Source of the DNA: Minicystis rosea
Lineage (GTDB): Bacteria; Myxococcota_A; Polyangia; Polyangiales; Polyangiaceae
NCBI GenBank assembly: GCA_001931535.1
Contig: CP016211.1
Location: 9,037,703-9,101,702 of the forward strand
Length of the DNA: 64,000 nucleotides
Reading direction: 5' to 3'
Shown here: positions 39,339 through 49,291 of the stretch, one piece after another
Numbering within the stretch: the first letter of the stretch is position 1
Layout of the letters: the number at the start of each line of letters is the position of its first letter
Notes under the pieces: model-generated
The model's database searches: none
What the model was told of the DNA's origin: nothing
What the model saw: the letters and a program-made list of their open reading frames with translations, nothing else
Position numbers and translations under genes: made by a program

Positions 39339-40708
39339 CCATGCCCGTGCCCGTGGCGCTTGCGCGGTCGCGGCGCCTCGGTCGGCATGGCGCCTGGCCG
39401 GTTGGCCGGCGACGGGCGCCACGAAGGATCATCGGGATCCACCGCGGCAGGCTTGTCGTTCGCTCCGGAGGATGTGCGCCCGCCATCCTTCCGCACGAGC
39501 GCGATCACGACGAGCAACAGCAGCGAGGCCCCGAGCGCGGCGAGCACGATCGCGAGGACCTTCCGCTCGTCCGTCGTCCAAGGCGCAGGCGTCGGCGAGG
39601 CCGCGAGGCTCGCCGGCCTCGCCGACACGGCCACGACGGAAGACGGTGCTTCAAAGCCGGCAGGGCCCGCCTGCTGCGTCGGCTCCAGCGCCGCGGCGCT
39701 CCACGCTGCTCGAGCGGGCGCCGCGGCGTGCACCGCGGGAAACGTCGCATCCACCGACGCCGGGCTCGGCGCAGGCGGCGCCGCAGCCACCGTGCGCTCG
39801 ATCGCGAGCGCCGCGGGCCCTCCCCGTGCGAGCGTGCTCGCATACGGCGGCGGCGTGCCCGCACGCAGCGCCTGAACGTCGCGCTGCATGGTGCTCGCAT
39901 CGGGGTAGCGTTGCGCGCGATCGAATTGGAGCGCGCGATCGACCACGAGACAGAGCCCGGGCACCGCGAGGGGCGCGACGGAGGCGAGCGGCGGTGCGGC
40001 CTCCGTCGCCATCTTGATGATCAGCATGGCCTCGGTGTCGGCCTCGTGAACGCGCCGCTGGGCGATCAGTCGAAACATGGTCGCGCCCACCGCGAACAGA
40101 TCGACCCGCGCATCCACGTCGGCGCCCTTGATCTGCTCGGGCGCCATGTACGGCACCGTCCCGAGCGCAGCACCCGTGCGCGTGCGCATGTCGCCTTTCT
40201 CGCCGTCCCTCATGCGCGCGATGCCGAAGTCGAGCACCTTGAGGTGCCCGTCGCGCTGCACGAAGAGGTTGTCGAGCTTGATGTCGCGATGAATGATGCC
40301 CTTCGCGTGCGCGTCGACCAGCACGTCGAGCAGCTCGTCCATCCACCGGAGGAGCTCGTCCGTCCCGATGCCGCCGAGGCGCGCATTGCGCTCGCCGAGC
40401 GACTCGCCTTCGAGGAGCTCCATCACGAGGAACGGCGCGCCATCCTCGGCGACGTCGATGTCACGAATCTCGACCGCGCCCGGGTGCTTCAGACGGTTGA
40501 CCGCATGCGCCTCGCGCTCGAAGCGCGCCCGCTGCTCGGGCGATCGCGCCACGTCCGGGTGCAAAATCTTGATGGCTTGCCGCTGCCCGATGGTGTGCAC
40601 CCCGACGTAGACCGCAGCCATCCCGCCCACACCGATCAGCTTCTCGAGCCGCCATTTGCCACGGAGGGTTGTGCCGACACGGCGCTCGGCGACGACATTC
40701 GGATCCAT
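39317..40708 (-). CDS. Ser/Thr protein kinase with membrane helix
   Basis: A 463-aa protein from ATG 40708. The kinase domain spans 20-285, with the Gly loop IGVGGMAAVYVG (25-36), Lys47, catalytic HRD at 140-142 with Lys144 and Asn147, DFG at 160-162, and GTVPYMAPEQIKG. An Ala/Pro linker follows, then one membrane helix (about 382-407) and a short outer segment ending KRHGHGHGHDDDDD. This is the usual myxobacterial Hanks-type layout. The signal and targets are unknown. Confidence 0.9.
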   Translation of the reverse strand: MDPNVVAERRVGTTLRGKWRLEKLIGVGGMAAVYVGVHTIGQRQAIKILHPDVARSPEQRARFEREAHAVNRLKHPGAVEIRDIDVAEDGAPFLVMELLEGESLGERNARLGGIGTDELLRWMDELLDVLVDAHAKGIIHRDIKLDNLFVQRDGHLKVLDFGIARMRDGEKGDMRTRTGAALGTVPYMAPEQIKGADVDARVDLFAVGATMFRLIAQRRVHEADTEAMLIIKMATEAAPPLASVAPLAVPGLCLVVDRALQFDRAQRYPDASTMQRDVQALRAGTPPPYASTLARGGPAALAIERTVAAAPPAPSPASVDATFPAVHAAAPARAAWSAAALEPTQQAGPAGFEAPSSVVAVSARPASLAASPTPAPWTTDERKVLAIVLAALGASLLLLVVIALVRKDGGRTSSGANDKPAAVDPDDPSWRPSPANRPGAMPTEAPRPRKRHGHGHGHDDDDD

Positions 40709-40936
40709 CGGTGTGCCGCCCGATAGGAGCGGCGCGCGACGGCGGAAGCAAGTGCGGCGCACCTCGCTGCTCCATGTGCGCCCGAAGCGGCGCAGGCGCA
40801 GCGAGCTCACGGTCCATCGACGTCCGTCCGCGCCTGTGAGCGAGCGGACAGGAGCGGGCTTCAGCCGCAGTTTCACGAACATGGTCGCGATGGCTTGCAC
40901 GAGTCGACCGCTGACCGAGCAGGCCGGCGGCGCGCT

Positions 40937-42576
40937 TCACGGGCTCAGCTTCGCGACGAAGACATCTCGTCCACTCGTCCCGGTGAGCAGCCCGGCACCG
41001 AAGTCGACATCTTCGCGCACATAGCCCGTGACGACGACGTTGCCCATGGCGTCCACGGCGACGGCCTTGGCTTGATCGTCGCTGACACCGCCAAGCCTCT
41101 TGCTCCATAGGTGCGCGCCCGAAGCGTCGAGCTTCACCGCGAACGCATCCTCGCCGCCCGCGCTGGCCAACGGGCCACCACCGAAATCGACGATACCCGA
41201 TATCTCGCCGACGAGCAGGACGTTGCCAGTCGCATCCATTCGAACGCCGTACGCAGCTTGCTCGCTCGCATCACCGAAACGCTTGCTCCAGAGATGCCCG
41301 CCCGCCGCGTCGAGCATCGCCACGAAGGCGTCTCCGGCCCCCGAGCTCGCCATCACGCCGCCGCCAAAGTCCGCCGTACCCGAGAATCCCCCGCCGACGA
41401 CCACCCTCCCCAACGCGTCGATCGCGCCCCCATACGCGTTCTGATCGTCCTTGTCACCGAAACGCTTCGCCCAAAGGGGAATACCAGCCGGGTCCAGCTT
41501 CGCCACGAAGACATCGGCCCCACCGGCGCACGCGAGCGGTCCCCCTCCAAGGTCGAGAATGCCAGAGAAGCCACCAGCGACCGCGATGTCGCCATTCACA
41601 TCCACCGCAACGCCGCCAACGCTCAAGTCACTTGATACCCAGATTCTTGCTCCATGAGTGCTGGCCATTCACGTCGAGCTTCAAAAGAAATAGATTGGCA
41701 TTGGAAGCACCGACGCTGACCAGCGCACCGCCTCCGAAATCGACGGTGCCGCGAAAATCGCCGAGCAGGAGCACGTTGCCTCCTGGATCCGCCGCAACGG
41801 AATAGGCCACCTGGCTGTTCACATCGCCGAAACGCCTACTCCATACATGGTCCCCATTCGGCGACAGCTTCGCGATGAAAACATCATTATTACCCGAGCT
41901 GACCAACGGCACCCCGCCGAAGTCTATCGTCCCCTTGAAGGCCCCCGCGACCAAGACATCATCATCGGCGTCGAGCGCGACAGCATAAGCCGCCTCATCG
42001 CTCGCGTCTCCAAAACGCTTCGTCCATAACAAGGCACCGTCTGACGCCAGCTTGGTAACAAAGACATCTCCCATCCCCGCGCTGGAGAGCGGCCCGGCTC
42101 CGAAATCGATCGCTCCGGCGAAACTTCCGACGATCAGGATATTGCCCGCGCTGTCGATGGCTACGGCGCGACCGATCTGCTCGTCGTCCCAAAACGCTTC
42201 GCCCATGACAGCGCCCCCTCGCAGGGTGGCGCCACCCCGTCACAATCTCATCGACCCCGGTCGCGCAATCCTCCGGCTGGGGGAGCACCTCGTTGATGCA
42301 CGGCCCCCAGCTCGCCCCATCAACTGAGCAGGTCTGCGTGCCCGCCTTGCACAGGCCCACGCCCTCGGTCCCCGTCGGCCCGCTGTAACATGCTTGCGTC
42401 GCGCCCGGCGCGCAGAACAGTGCACCTCCCTTTCCGCCGCTCGTGGCGCTGCTGGTAGGTGCCCCGCCGGCCCCGCCACTCGCGGTCTCGATGAAGATTG
42501 TCGTCATCTCGCACCCCACCAGCGCGGTCAGCGCCGCACCGATGGAGAGTCCCCCAAGGATTGCAGCTCGAATCAT
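40937..42576 (-). pseudogene. Beta-propeller lipoprotein pseudogene (copy of 22725-24371)
   Basis: Near-identical to the intact gene over its whole length but with three indels: a 4-base loss at about 42189, a 1-base loss at about 42245 and a 2-base loss at about 41632. Together they break the frame between the lipoprotein/Cys neck and the propeller and again within it. The copy ends upstream at about 42637, where the sequence switches to an IS66 fragment. It is a decayed duplicate. Confidence 0.88.
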
Positions 42577-42636
42577 CGTTCCCCGGGGCCCATCCTACAC
42601 GACGGCTCCACGCTTGGTGCGCGTGAAGAGTCGGTA

Positions 42637-43202
42637 TCTGCGTGCGCATCCACCGCCTCTTCGAGCTCGAGCGGGCCTGGAAGGATGACCCACCCGCGCG
42701 GCGCAAGGTCCTTCGCGAGGCGCACAGTCGGCCGCTCGTCGACGCGTTCTTCGCCTGGGCCGAGGCCGAGTACGACAAGGTCAGCGACAGGCGCGGACTC
42801 TTGCGCTCGGCCTTCGGCTACGTCGTCCGGCAGCGCGATGCGCTCCGCCGTTTCCTCGACGATGGTCGCTTGCGCCTGGAGAACAACGCGAGCGAACGTG
42901 AGCTCAGGCAGATCGCGATCGGCCGCAAGGCCTGGTTGTTCGTGGGCAGCGACGACCATGCCGAGGCCGCCGCCAACCTCTTCTCGCTCCTCGCCTCGTG
43001 CAAGCTGCACCGGCTCGACCCCGAGGCCTACCTGCGTGACTTGTTCCGCCTGCTGCCGCACTGGCCCCGAGCGCGGTACCTCGAGCTCGCGCCTCGGTAC
43101 TGGTTGCAGACCCGCGCCCGGCTCCATGCCCGGGAGCTCGAGCTGCCCCTTGGGCACCTGACGGTGCCGGAGCCCCCGACGCAAGAGCCGGCTGCGCGCT
43201 GA
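42637..43202 (+). pseudogene. IS66 TnpC C-terminal fragment (1)
   Basis: Encodes about the last 186 residues of the transposase at 45170-46285, differing at only a few bases, including the DDE-region LENNASERELRQIAIGRKAW. The 5' part is replaced by the upstream region of the propeller pseudogene. Homology continues for a few bases past the stop (to about 43220) and then ends at the SDR gene. It is in direct orientation to the other two fragments. Confidence 0.88.
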
Positions 43203-43224
43203 ACGCGCTGCGGCGGTCACGCCG

Positions 43225-43956
43225 TCAAACGAGCCGCGCTCCACCGTCGACGTGGAGCGTTTCGCCGCTCACGAAACCATTGCGCATGAGGAAGAGGATG
43301 CCCTCGGCGACATCGTCCGCGGTCCCGATGCGCCGGACGGGGAGCGTCTTCTCGAGCGACGCGACATACGCGTCACGGGCGCTGCCGAGCGTCCGTGCCA
43401 GGAGCGGCGTGTCGGTGGTCCCCGGCGAGATCGTGTTCACGCGCCGCGGCGCGAGCTCGAGGGCGAGGCCACGCGCGAACGACTCCATCGCCGAGGAGGC
43501 CGCGGCCAGCACGGCCGTTCCCTGGGCGTTCGGTCGATCCGCGAGCACCCCGGACACGAAGGTGATCGACGCGTGCGGCGCGAGCCGATCCCCGAGCGCG
43601 CGCAGCACGTGGACGGCCGCCCACAGGCGCTCGTCGAAGGCCCGCCGAAGCTGCGCAGGCTCGGCTTCGAGGACCTTGCCGGCCACGAAGGTGCCGGCGA
43701 GCAGCACGAGGTGGTCCACGCGCTCGATCCCGGTGAGCGCCGCGGTGATCGTCTCCGGGACGGTCACGTCCGCCGCGCGCCACCCGTCGAGCCCGTGGGC
43801 CTTGGCGACCCGCTCCGCGCCGGCGCGGTCGAACCCGACGACGGTGACGTGGGCGCCCGCGGCCTTCGACCGGAGCGCCGTGGCGAGCCCGATGCCGGAC
43901 GTGCCGCCGAAGACGAGGACGGATTGACCGCGAAGCGATGTGTCGGTGAGGTTCAT
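43225..43956 (-). CDS. SDR-fold protein lacking the catalytic Tyr and Lys
   Basis: A 243-aa protein from ATG 43956. A dinucleotide-binding start, VFGGTSGIGLATALRS, is followed by the central LVLLAGTF (in place of NNAG) and VSG. It ends GFVSGETLHVDGGARLV. Where the family has Y-x3-K, this protein reads LAAASSAME, so neither residue is present. It is divergent from the LysR gene with a short shared intergenic region, the usual arrangement for a regulated oxidoreductase. It may bind a cofactor without classic SDR chemistry. Confidence 0.85.
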   Translation of the reverse strand: MNLTDTSLRGQSVLVFGGTSGIGLATALRSKAAGAHVTVVGFDRAGAERVAKAHGLDGWRAADVTVPETITAALTGIERVDHLVLLAGTFVAGKVLEAEPAQLRRAFDERLWAAVHVLRALGDRLAPHASITFVSGVLADRPNAQGTAVLAAASSAMESFARGLALELAPRRVNTISPGTTDTPLLARTLGSARDAYVASLEKTLPVRRIGTADDVAEGILFLMRNGFVSGETLHVDGGARLV

Positions 43957-44022
43957 GTCGGCAAGCTAGGACCTCGCGGTGTCGTCGAATATACGGCTCC
44001 GCTTCGCGTGTATCGTGCCGCC

Positions 44023-45036
44023 GTGGAACAAATCGGGATCCAGCGGCTCACCGGCATCGTCGCCTTCGCCCGCGCCGCGTCGCTCGGCAGCTACACCGCG
44101 GCGGCCCGCGCGCTCGGGCTTTCGCCGTCCGCGGTGAGCAAGAGCGTGCAGCGGCTCGAGCAGCACCTCAGTCTCACCCTGTTCGCGCGGTCGACGCGCG
44201 CGCTGGTCCTCACGCCGGAGGGGCGGGACCTCCACGAGCGCGTCCTCCGCCTCCTCGAGGAGGCCGAGGCCATCGAGCAGGCGGCGGTCGCCGCGCGTGG
44301 CGAGCCCGCCGGCGCGCTGCGGATCAGCGCGCCCGTGCCGGTCGGCATCCACGTGCTCGCGCCGGCGCTGCCGCGATTCCGCGAACGGTACCCGAAGGTC
44401 GTGATCGACCTCCGCCTCTCGGATCGCTTGAGCGATCTCGTGGAGGAGGGGATCGACGTGGCGGTCCGGGTCGGTGAGCTCACGGACTCGCGGCTCGTCG
44501 CGCGGGCGCTCGCCCCGCACGGCCTCTGCGCGGTGGCCGCGCCCGACTACCTGCGCCGGCGCGGGGAGCCCAACCATCCTCGGGAGCTCGCGGACCACGC
44601 CTGCGTCAACTTCCGCTTCCAGAGCAGCGGCGCGCTGTTTCGCTGGTTCTTCACGACGGAAGGCGAAGAGACCCCGATCGCACCGAAGGCCGGCATCACC
44701 GCGGACAGCAGCGAGGCCGTGCTGGCGATCGTCGCGGCGGGCGGCGGGATCGCGATCTCCCCGACGGTCGCGGCGGCGCCGTGGGTGCAGCGCGGCGCGG
44801 TGGTGCCCGTGCTCCGCGGATTCGTGCGCCCGCGCTCGACGATGACCGCGCTCTGGCCCGAGACGCGACGGAACAATCCCGCCGTGAAGGCCTTCGTGAA
44901 ATACCTGATCGAGCTCTTCCCGAGCCCGACGCCGTGGGACGCGCTCGTCGAACGTTTCGCGCCGGAGCCTCCGCCCGGCCGGCGGCCGTCCCCGAAGGGA
45001 GCTCGCCGCGCGAGCGGCACGTCGCGGACGGGGTGA
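44023..45036 (+). CDS. LysR family transcriptional regulator (1)
   Basis: A 337-aa protein from GTG 44023. The N-terminal winged helix (FARAASLGSYTAAARALGLSPSAVSKSV) and substrate-binding domain (IDVAVRVGELTDSRLVARALA) belong to the CrgA/DsdC-like LysR group. It is divergent from the SDR-fold gene at 43225-43956, which it probably controls. The tail is Arg/Pro-rich. Confidence 0.9.
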   Translation: MEQIGIQRLTGIVAFARAASLGSYTAAARALGLSPSAVSKSVQRLEQHLSLTLFARSTRALVLTPEGRDLHERVLRLLEEAEAIEQAAVAARGEPAGALRISAPVPVGIHVLAPALPRFRERYPKVVIDLRLSDRLSDLVEEGIDVAVRVGELTDSRLVARALAPHGLCAVAAPDYLRRRGEPNHPRELADHACVNFRFQSSGALFRWFFTTEGEETPIAPKAGITADSSEAVLAIVAAGGGIAISPTVAAAPWVQRGAVVPVLRGFVRPRSTMTALWPETRRNNPAVKAFVKYLIELFPSPTPWDALVERFAPEPPPGRRPSPKGARRASGTSRTG

Positions 45037-45169
45037 GCCCATCGGCGGCGTGCGGCCATTCCATCGGGGAAGAACGAGCGCGAGCCATTTTCACGCAACC
45101 GCGCGGCCCCGCCGGCCGATCGATATTGGCCGTGCTGGCATTTTTTCTCACCTGCTCTGGTGCAGCAGC

Positions 45170-46285
45170 CTCGCGACACCGTCGCTGCTCGCCAAGCTCC
45201 TCGTCGACAAGTTCTGTGATCGACTGCCCTTCTATCGCCAGGAACAACGCCTGTCGCGCGAGGGCATCGCGCTCGATCGTGGCACCATGAGCCGGTGGGC
45301 CGAGGATGCGGGGATGACCGCGGGCAGCGTGGTGCTGGCCATGCGCCACGAGGCCTTCGCCACTGCCTTCTGCATCGCCACCGACGCCACGGGCATCGCC
45401 ATCCAGCCCGAGCCGTCGCCGACCAAGGAGCGACAGCCGTGCCGCAAAGGGCACTTCTTCGTCCTGCTCGCCGACCGCGACCACGTGCTCTTCGAGTTCA
45501 TGCCGCGCGAGACGAGCGCTGCCGTCGCCGAGATGTTCCACGGCTACAAGGGCTACGTGCAAGCCGACGCCAAGAGCGTCTACGACGTGCTCTTCCGCGC
45601 GCCCGCGCCGGATGCCGCCGACGACACGCAGGCCGAGCGACACGAAGTCGGCTGCTGGAGCCACGCCCGGCGCCGGTTCTACGAGGCGGCGATCGACAAA
45701 GACGCGGTCGCACGCGAGGCCCTGTGGCGCATCCACCGCCTCTTCGAGCTCGAGCGGGCCTGGAAGGATGACCCACCCGCGCGGCGCAAGGTCCTTCGCG
45801 AGGCGCACAGTCGGCCGCTCGTCGACGCGTTCTTCGCCTGGGCCGAGGCCGAGTACGACAAGGTCAGCGACAGGCGCGGACTCTTACGCTCGGCCTTCGG
45901 CTACGTCGTCCGGCAGCGCGATGCGCTCCGCCGTTTCCTCGACGATGGTCGCTTGCGCCTGGAGAACAACGCGAGCGAACGTGAGCTCAGGCAGATCGCG
46001 ATCGGCCGCAAGGCCTGGTTGTTCGTGGGCAGCGACGACCATGCCGAGGCCGCCGCCAACCTCTTCTCGCTCCTCGCCTCGTGCAAGCTGCACCGGCTCG
46101 ACCCCGAGGCCTACCTGCGTGACTTGTTCCGCGTGCTGCCGCACTGGCCCCGAGCGCGGTACCTCGAGCTCGCGCCTCGGTACTGGTTGCAGACCCGCGC
46201 CCGGCTCCATGCCCGGGAGCTCGAGCTGCCCCTCGGGCACCTGACGGTGCCGGAGCCCCCGACGCAAGAGCCGGCTGCGCGCTGA
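45170..46285 (+). pseudogene. IS66 family TnpC, 5'-truncated
   Basis: Begins in mid-domain (SLLAKLLVDKFCDRLPFYRQEQRLS) and runs to the normal C-terminus. It contains FCIATDATGIAI (first Asp), VQADAKSVYD (second Asp) and NNASERELR (Glu). The N-terminal zinc-binding part and tnpA/tnpB are missing. Bases 46286-46365 match those after the fragment at 50384-50570 and probably represent the right end of this element. Confidence 0.88.
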
Positions 46286-46393
46286 ACGCGCTGCGGCGGT
46301 CACGCAGCCAGTTTGGAGGCTGGTGGGCTATCCCGGAAGAAGGCGACTCGTGCAGCGGATACCATCGCAGCGGTGGCCAGGTGCGCGCCCGTG

Positions 46394-47701
46394 TCAGAAC
46401 ACCACGATGCCCTGCGGGCGTGCCTCCGGCGGGACCGGGAGCGGAACCTCGGGCAGCGTCTCGGTGAGCGTGCCGTCCTCGCGCACGGTCAGCGCGTGCA
46501 AGATGTTGCCAAAGGGAACGCCCGGATCCGTCGTGAGGCGCTGGTTCACCACGTAGAGCACCCGCTCCTCGGGATCGAGCGCGAGCTGGGTCGGGCCGCT
46601 CGACACCGAAGCCATTTTCCCTTCGCCGAAGATGGGACCGGGATCGCGCAGCGCGAGCTTCTGGATCTCCTTCGGCGCGCGCGGATTGGTGGTGTCGTAC
46701 GTGGAGATGCTGCCGTCGGGCGTGTTGGTCGTGTAGAGGCGCGTCCCCTCGTGGTTGATGGTGAGCCAGCAGGGCGCCTTGCCCGAGCTCGCTGCCGCAT
46801 TCAAAAAGCGAAGCTCTCCCTTGCTGTCATACGAATACACACCGACCTGGTTGCGCGCCGGAAAGCCGACGTAGAGCAGCGGCAGCGTCGGATGCACGGT
46901 GAGCCCCAGCGCGAGCGGCGGCCCGGCCGGATCCGGCGGGAGCGCCATGGGCGTGCCCGGCCCCTGGATCAGCTTACCGTCGTCGAGCCGGAACGAGCGC
47001 AGCGCGCCAGCCGGCTCGGGCGCGAGCGGAGCAAGGAGATCGGCGCCGAACACCAGGCTCACATCCGGTGAGATCTGGGCCTGCGTGGGTGAGGCACCGG
47101 GCACGGTCTCCACCGTCGAGCCCGGCACCGGCCGGAGCGCGCCGCTCGGCGCGATGGTGAATACGGTGTAGTTCGGCAGGCGCGTCGACGATCGCTGCGC
47201 CGGATCCTGTGCCTTGTTCACCACGACGAGGTACTTTCCAGCGACTCCCACGCTCACGGGGTTCACTCCGCCCGAATCGAAGGGCGACCCGGGAACGGCG
47301 TGGAGCGCCCCATCGGGCGCGATGCGGAAGACCGCGACGGTGTTGCTGCCGGAGTTCACCGCGAAGAGCAGGCGGCGATCCGGGCTGGCCGCGATCTCTA
47401 GATCCGAGTCGTTCGGTCCCATGATCCCCTTCGGATTCCCGACCCCCGTCCCACCGGTGGGGAACGGGCTCCCCGGCAGAGGGGTGAGCGAGCCGTCGGC
47501 AGCGCGCGCAAAGGCGAGGATCGCGTTGCGTCCCTCGCGCGGATCGTTGCTCTCGACGTACACGATCCGGCTCGGAGCGTCGCTGTGAGGGATGGGCGAG
47601 GAGGCTCTGCTCTTGTGCTCCTCTCCAGCCGCGCGGCCCGCGATGAGCACCGCGAATGAGGAGAGCATGGTGAGGCCGAGGATCCCTTTGCGCGCGTTCA
47701 T
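46394..47701 (-). CDS. Secreted seven-bladed beta-propeller lactonase-family protein
   Basis: A 435-aa protein from ATG 47701, five bases after GGAG. The Sec signal (LSSFAVLIAGRAAG) precedes repeated propeller blades: NAILAFARAADGSLTPLPGSPF, LLFAVNSGSNTVAVFRIAPDGAL, LLYVGFPARNQVGVYSYD and LYTTNTPDGSISTYD. This is the Pfam lactonase (6-phosphogluconolactonase-like) fold. Many secreted members are binding proteins rather than enzymes, so the function is not set. Confidence 0.82.
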   Translation of the reverse strand: MNARKGILGLTMLSSFAVLIAGRAAGEEHKSRASSPIPHSDAPSRIVYVESNDPREGRNAILAFARAADGSLTPLPGSPFPTGGTGVGNPKGIMGPNDSDLEIAASPDRRLLFAVNSGSNTVAVFRIAPDGALHAVPGSPFDSGGVNPVSVGVAGKYLVVVNKAQDPAQRSSTRLPNYTVFTIAPSGALRPVPGSTVETVPGASPTQAQISPDVSLVFGADLLAPLAPEPAGALRSFRLDDGKLIQGPGTPMALPPDPAGPPLALGLTVHPTLPLLYVGFPARNQVGVYSYDSKGELRFLNAAASSGKAPCWLTINHEGTRLYTTNTPDGSISTYDTTNPRAPKEIQKLALRDPGPIFGEGKMASVSSGPTQLALDPEERVLYVVNQRLTTDPGVPFGNILHALTVREDGTLTETLPEVPLPVPPEARPQGIVVF

Positions 47702-48032
47702 ACCGTCTCCATGTGGGAGCGGGCGCGGCGCACACACCGAATGCCGCGTCCCGCGCGGGAGGGTGCAGTCATCGTGCCGGCCGGCGCCGATGCAGCCGGA
47801 TTCCACGACGGCAACGGAGCCTCGGAACTCCCGACCACGCTGCCCTTACGATGCAGCGTCAGAAATCTGCGGCTCGGGAAGGCCATCAACAAAGAGGACG
47901 GTGATCATCCGCCGCGGGAAGCGCTGGGACGAGTGGAAACGCGATCGTCGTCAGCGCGGCGCCCACGAGCTGGTATCCGCTGCGCGGACCACCTCGTTGC
48001 CCTGACTTCGGGGGGTGCCCAGATCGCCGGTC
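47702..48032. other. Intergenic, no gene seen
   Basis: About 330 bases between the lactonase start and an IS66 tnpA fragment. The last 40 bases may be the left flank of the fragment. Confidence 0.4.
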
Positions 48033-48179
48033 ATGACCGACACCGAGTCGAAATGGGTGGAGCGCGTGCAGGCGTGGCAAGCCAGTGGGCAGACCGCGGC
48101 GGCGTTCTGTGAGGGCAAGGAGTTCACGCCGAGTGGGCTGCGTGGGTCGGCCCCTCGTCCAGGTACTTTGTGGCGATGA
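48033..48179 (+). pseudogene. IS66 accessory protein TnpA, N-terminal fragment
   Basis: Encodes ESKWVERVQAWQASGQTAAAF and EFTPSGLR, the usual N-terminus of IS66 TnpA, before the frame runs into unrelated sequence and stops at 48179. It marks another broken end of an IS66 element. Confidence 0.7.
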
Positions 48180-48237
48180 TCTGATCCCCCAGTGAACCCG
48201 TGCCTCCCAGAGGCAGAGACCTTCATAATCGGCGGTG

Positions 48238-49224
48238 ATGAACAAGCTCATCGCGCTCGAAGCGTTTCGCCGCGTCGCCGAGACGCGCAGCTTCACGAAG
48301 GCGGCGAAGCTCCTCGAGGTCTCTTCGTCGAGCGTGAGCAAGAGCGTCGCTCGGCTGGAGTCGGAGCTCGGGATCCGACTCCTCCAGCGCACCACGCGCG
48401 TCGTGAGCTTGACCGACGACGGAGCTGCGTACTTCGAGGCCATTCGACGCGCGCTCACGGACCTGGAGCAAGCGGAGCACGTGCTCGCCCGCGCGACGCT
48501 CGTACCGAGGGGACGCCTCTCTGTCGGGCTGCCGCTCACCGTCGGCCGGCGGGCGATCATCCCTCACCTGCCACGCTTTCTCGCGCGGTACCCCGAGATC
48601 CAGCTCGACGTGAAGCTCTCGGACGACTTCGTGAACCTCGTCGAGCGCGGCGTCGACGTGGTCCTCCGCATCGGCAGCGGCGACGACGCGTCGCTCGTCG
48701 CGCGGAGGATCGGGAGCACGCGCCGGGTCATCTGCGGCGCTCCCGCCTACTTCGAGGCGCACGGCATCCCGGCCTCCGCGCGCGACCTCGAGCGTCATCG
48801 CCTCCTCCGCTTCCCCGGCGTCGCGCCGCCCTTCGATTGGGTGACGATCGCCGGACGCGACGCGCGGATCGTCGCCGGGCGGGGGACGATTCGCGTCGAC
48901 GACGGCGAGTCTCTCGTCGCCCTGGCGCTCTCGGGCGTGGGGCTCGTCGCGTTGCTGGACGTCGTGGTGGAAGACGAGCTGCGCTCCGGAAGGCTTCGGA
49001 CCGTCCTCGATGATCTCCCGGCGCCGCGTCCGACGCCGATCATGGTCGCGTATCCAGCGTCGGAGCACGTCTCCCCGAAAGTGCGCGCCTTCGTCGATTT
49101 CGTGTCGGAGCTCTTTCCGCGCACCACGGGAGCTTCGCGCCCGAGCCCCCGCGAGGGCGCGTCGGCGTCGGCGCCGGAGACCAGGGAGAGCGTTGGTGTT
49201 CCGGCGCGGAAGAGGGGTCGGTGA
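48238..49224 (+). CDS. LysR family transcriptional regulator (2)
   Basis: A 328-aa protein from ATG 48238 (GTG 48235 is adjacent). Winged-helix AFRRVAETRSFTKAAKLLEVSSSSVSKSV, effector domain with VDVVLRIGSGDDASLVARRIG. It converges with the enoyl-CoA hydratase gene. The target is unknown. The tail after residue 300 is low-complexity. Confidence 0.9.
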   Translation: MNKLIALEAFRRVAETRSFTKAAKLLEVSSSSVSKSVARLESELGIRLLQRTTRVVSLTDDGAAYFEAIRRALTDLEQAEHVLARATLVPRGRLSVGLPLTVGRRAIIPHLPRFLARYPEIQLDVKLSDDFVNLVERGVDVVLRIGSGDDASLVARRIGSTRRVICGAPAYFEAHGIPASARDLERHRLLRFPGVAPPFDWVTIAGRDARIVAGRGTIRVDDGESLVALALSGVGLVALLDVVVEDELRSGRLRTVLDDLPAPRPTPIMVAYPASEHVSPKVRAFVDFVSELFPRTTGASRPSPREGASASAPETRESVGVPARKRGR

Positions 49225-49291
49225 CGACGCATCCACGTCTCCGCCCGGCGGCGGCGCTTCCGCGGCGGCCGGCGCCACGCCTCCGCGCTGG

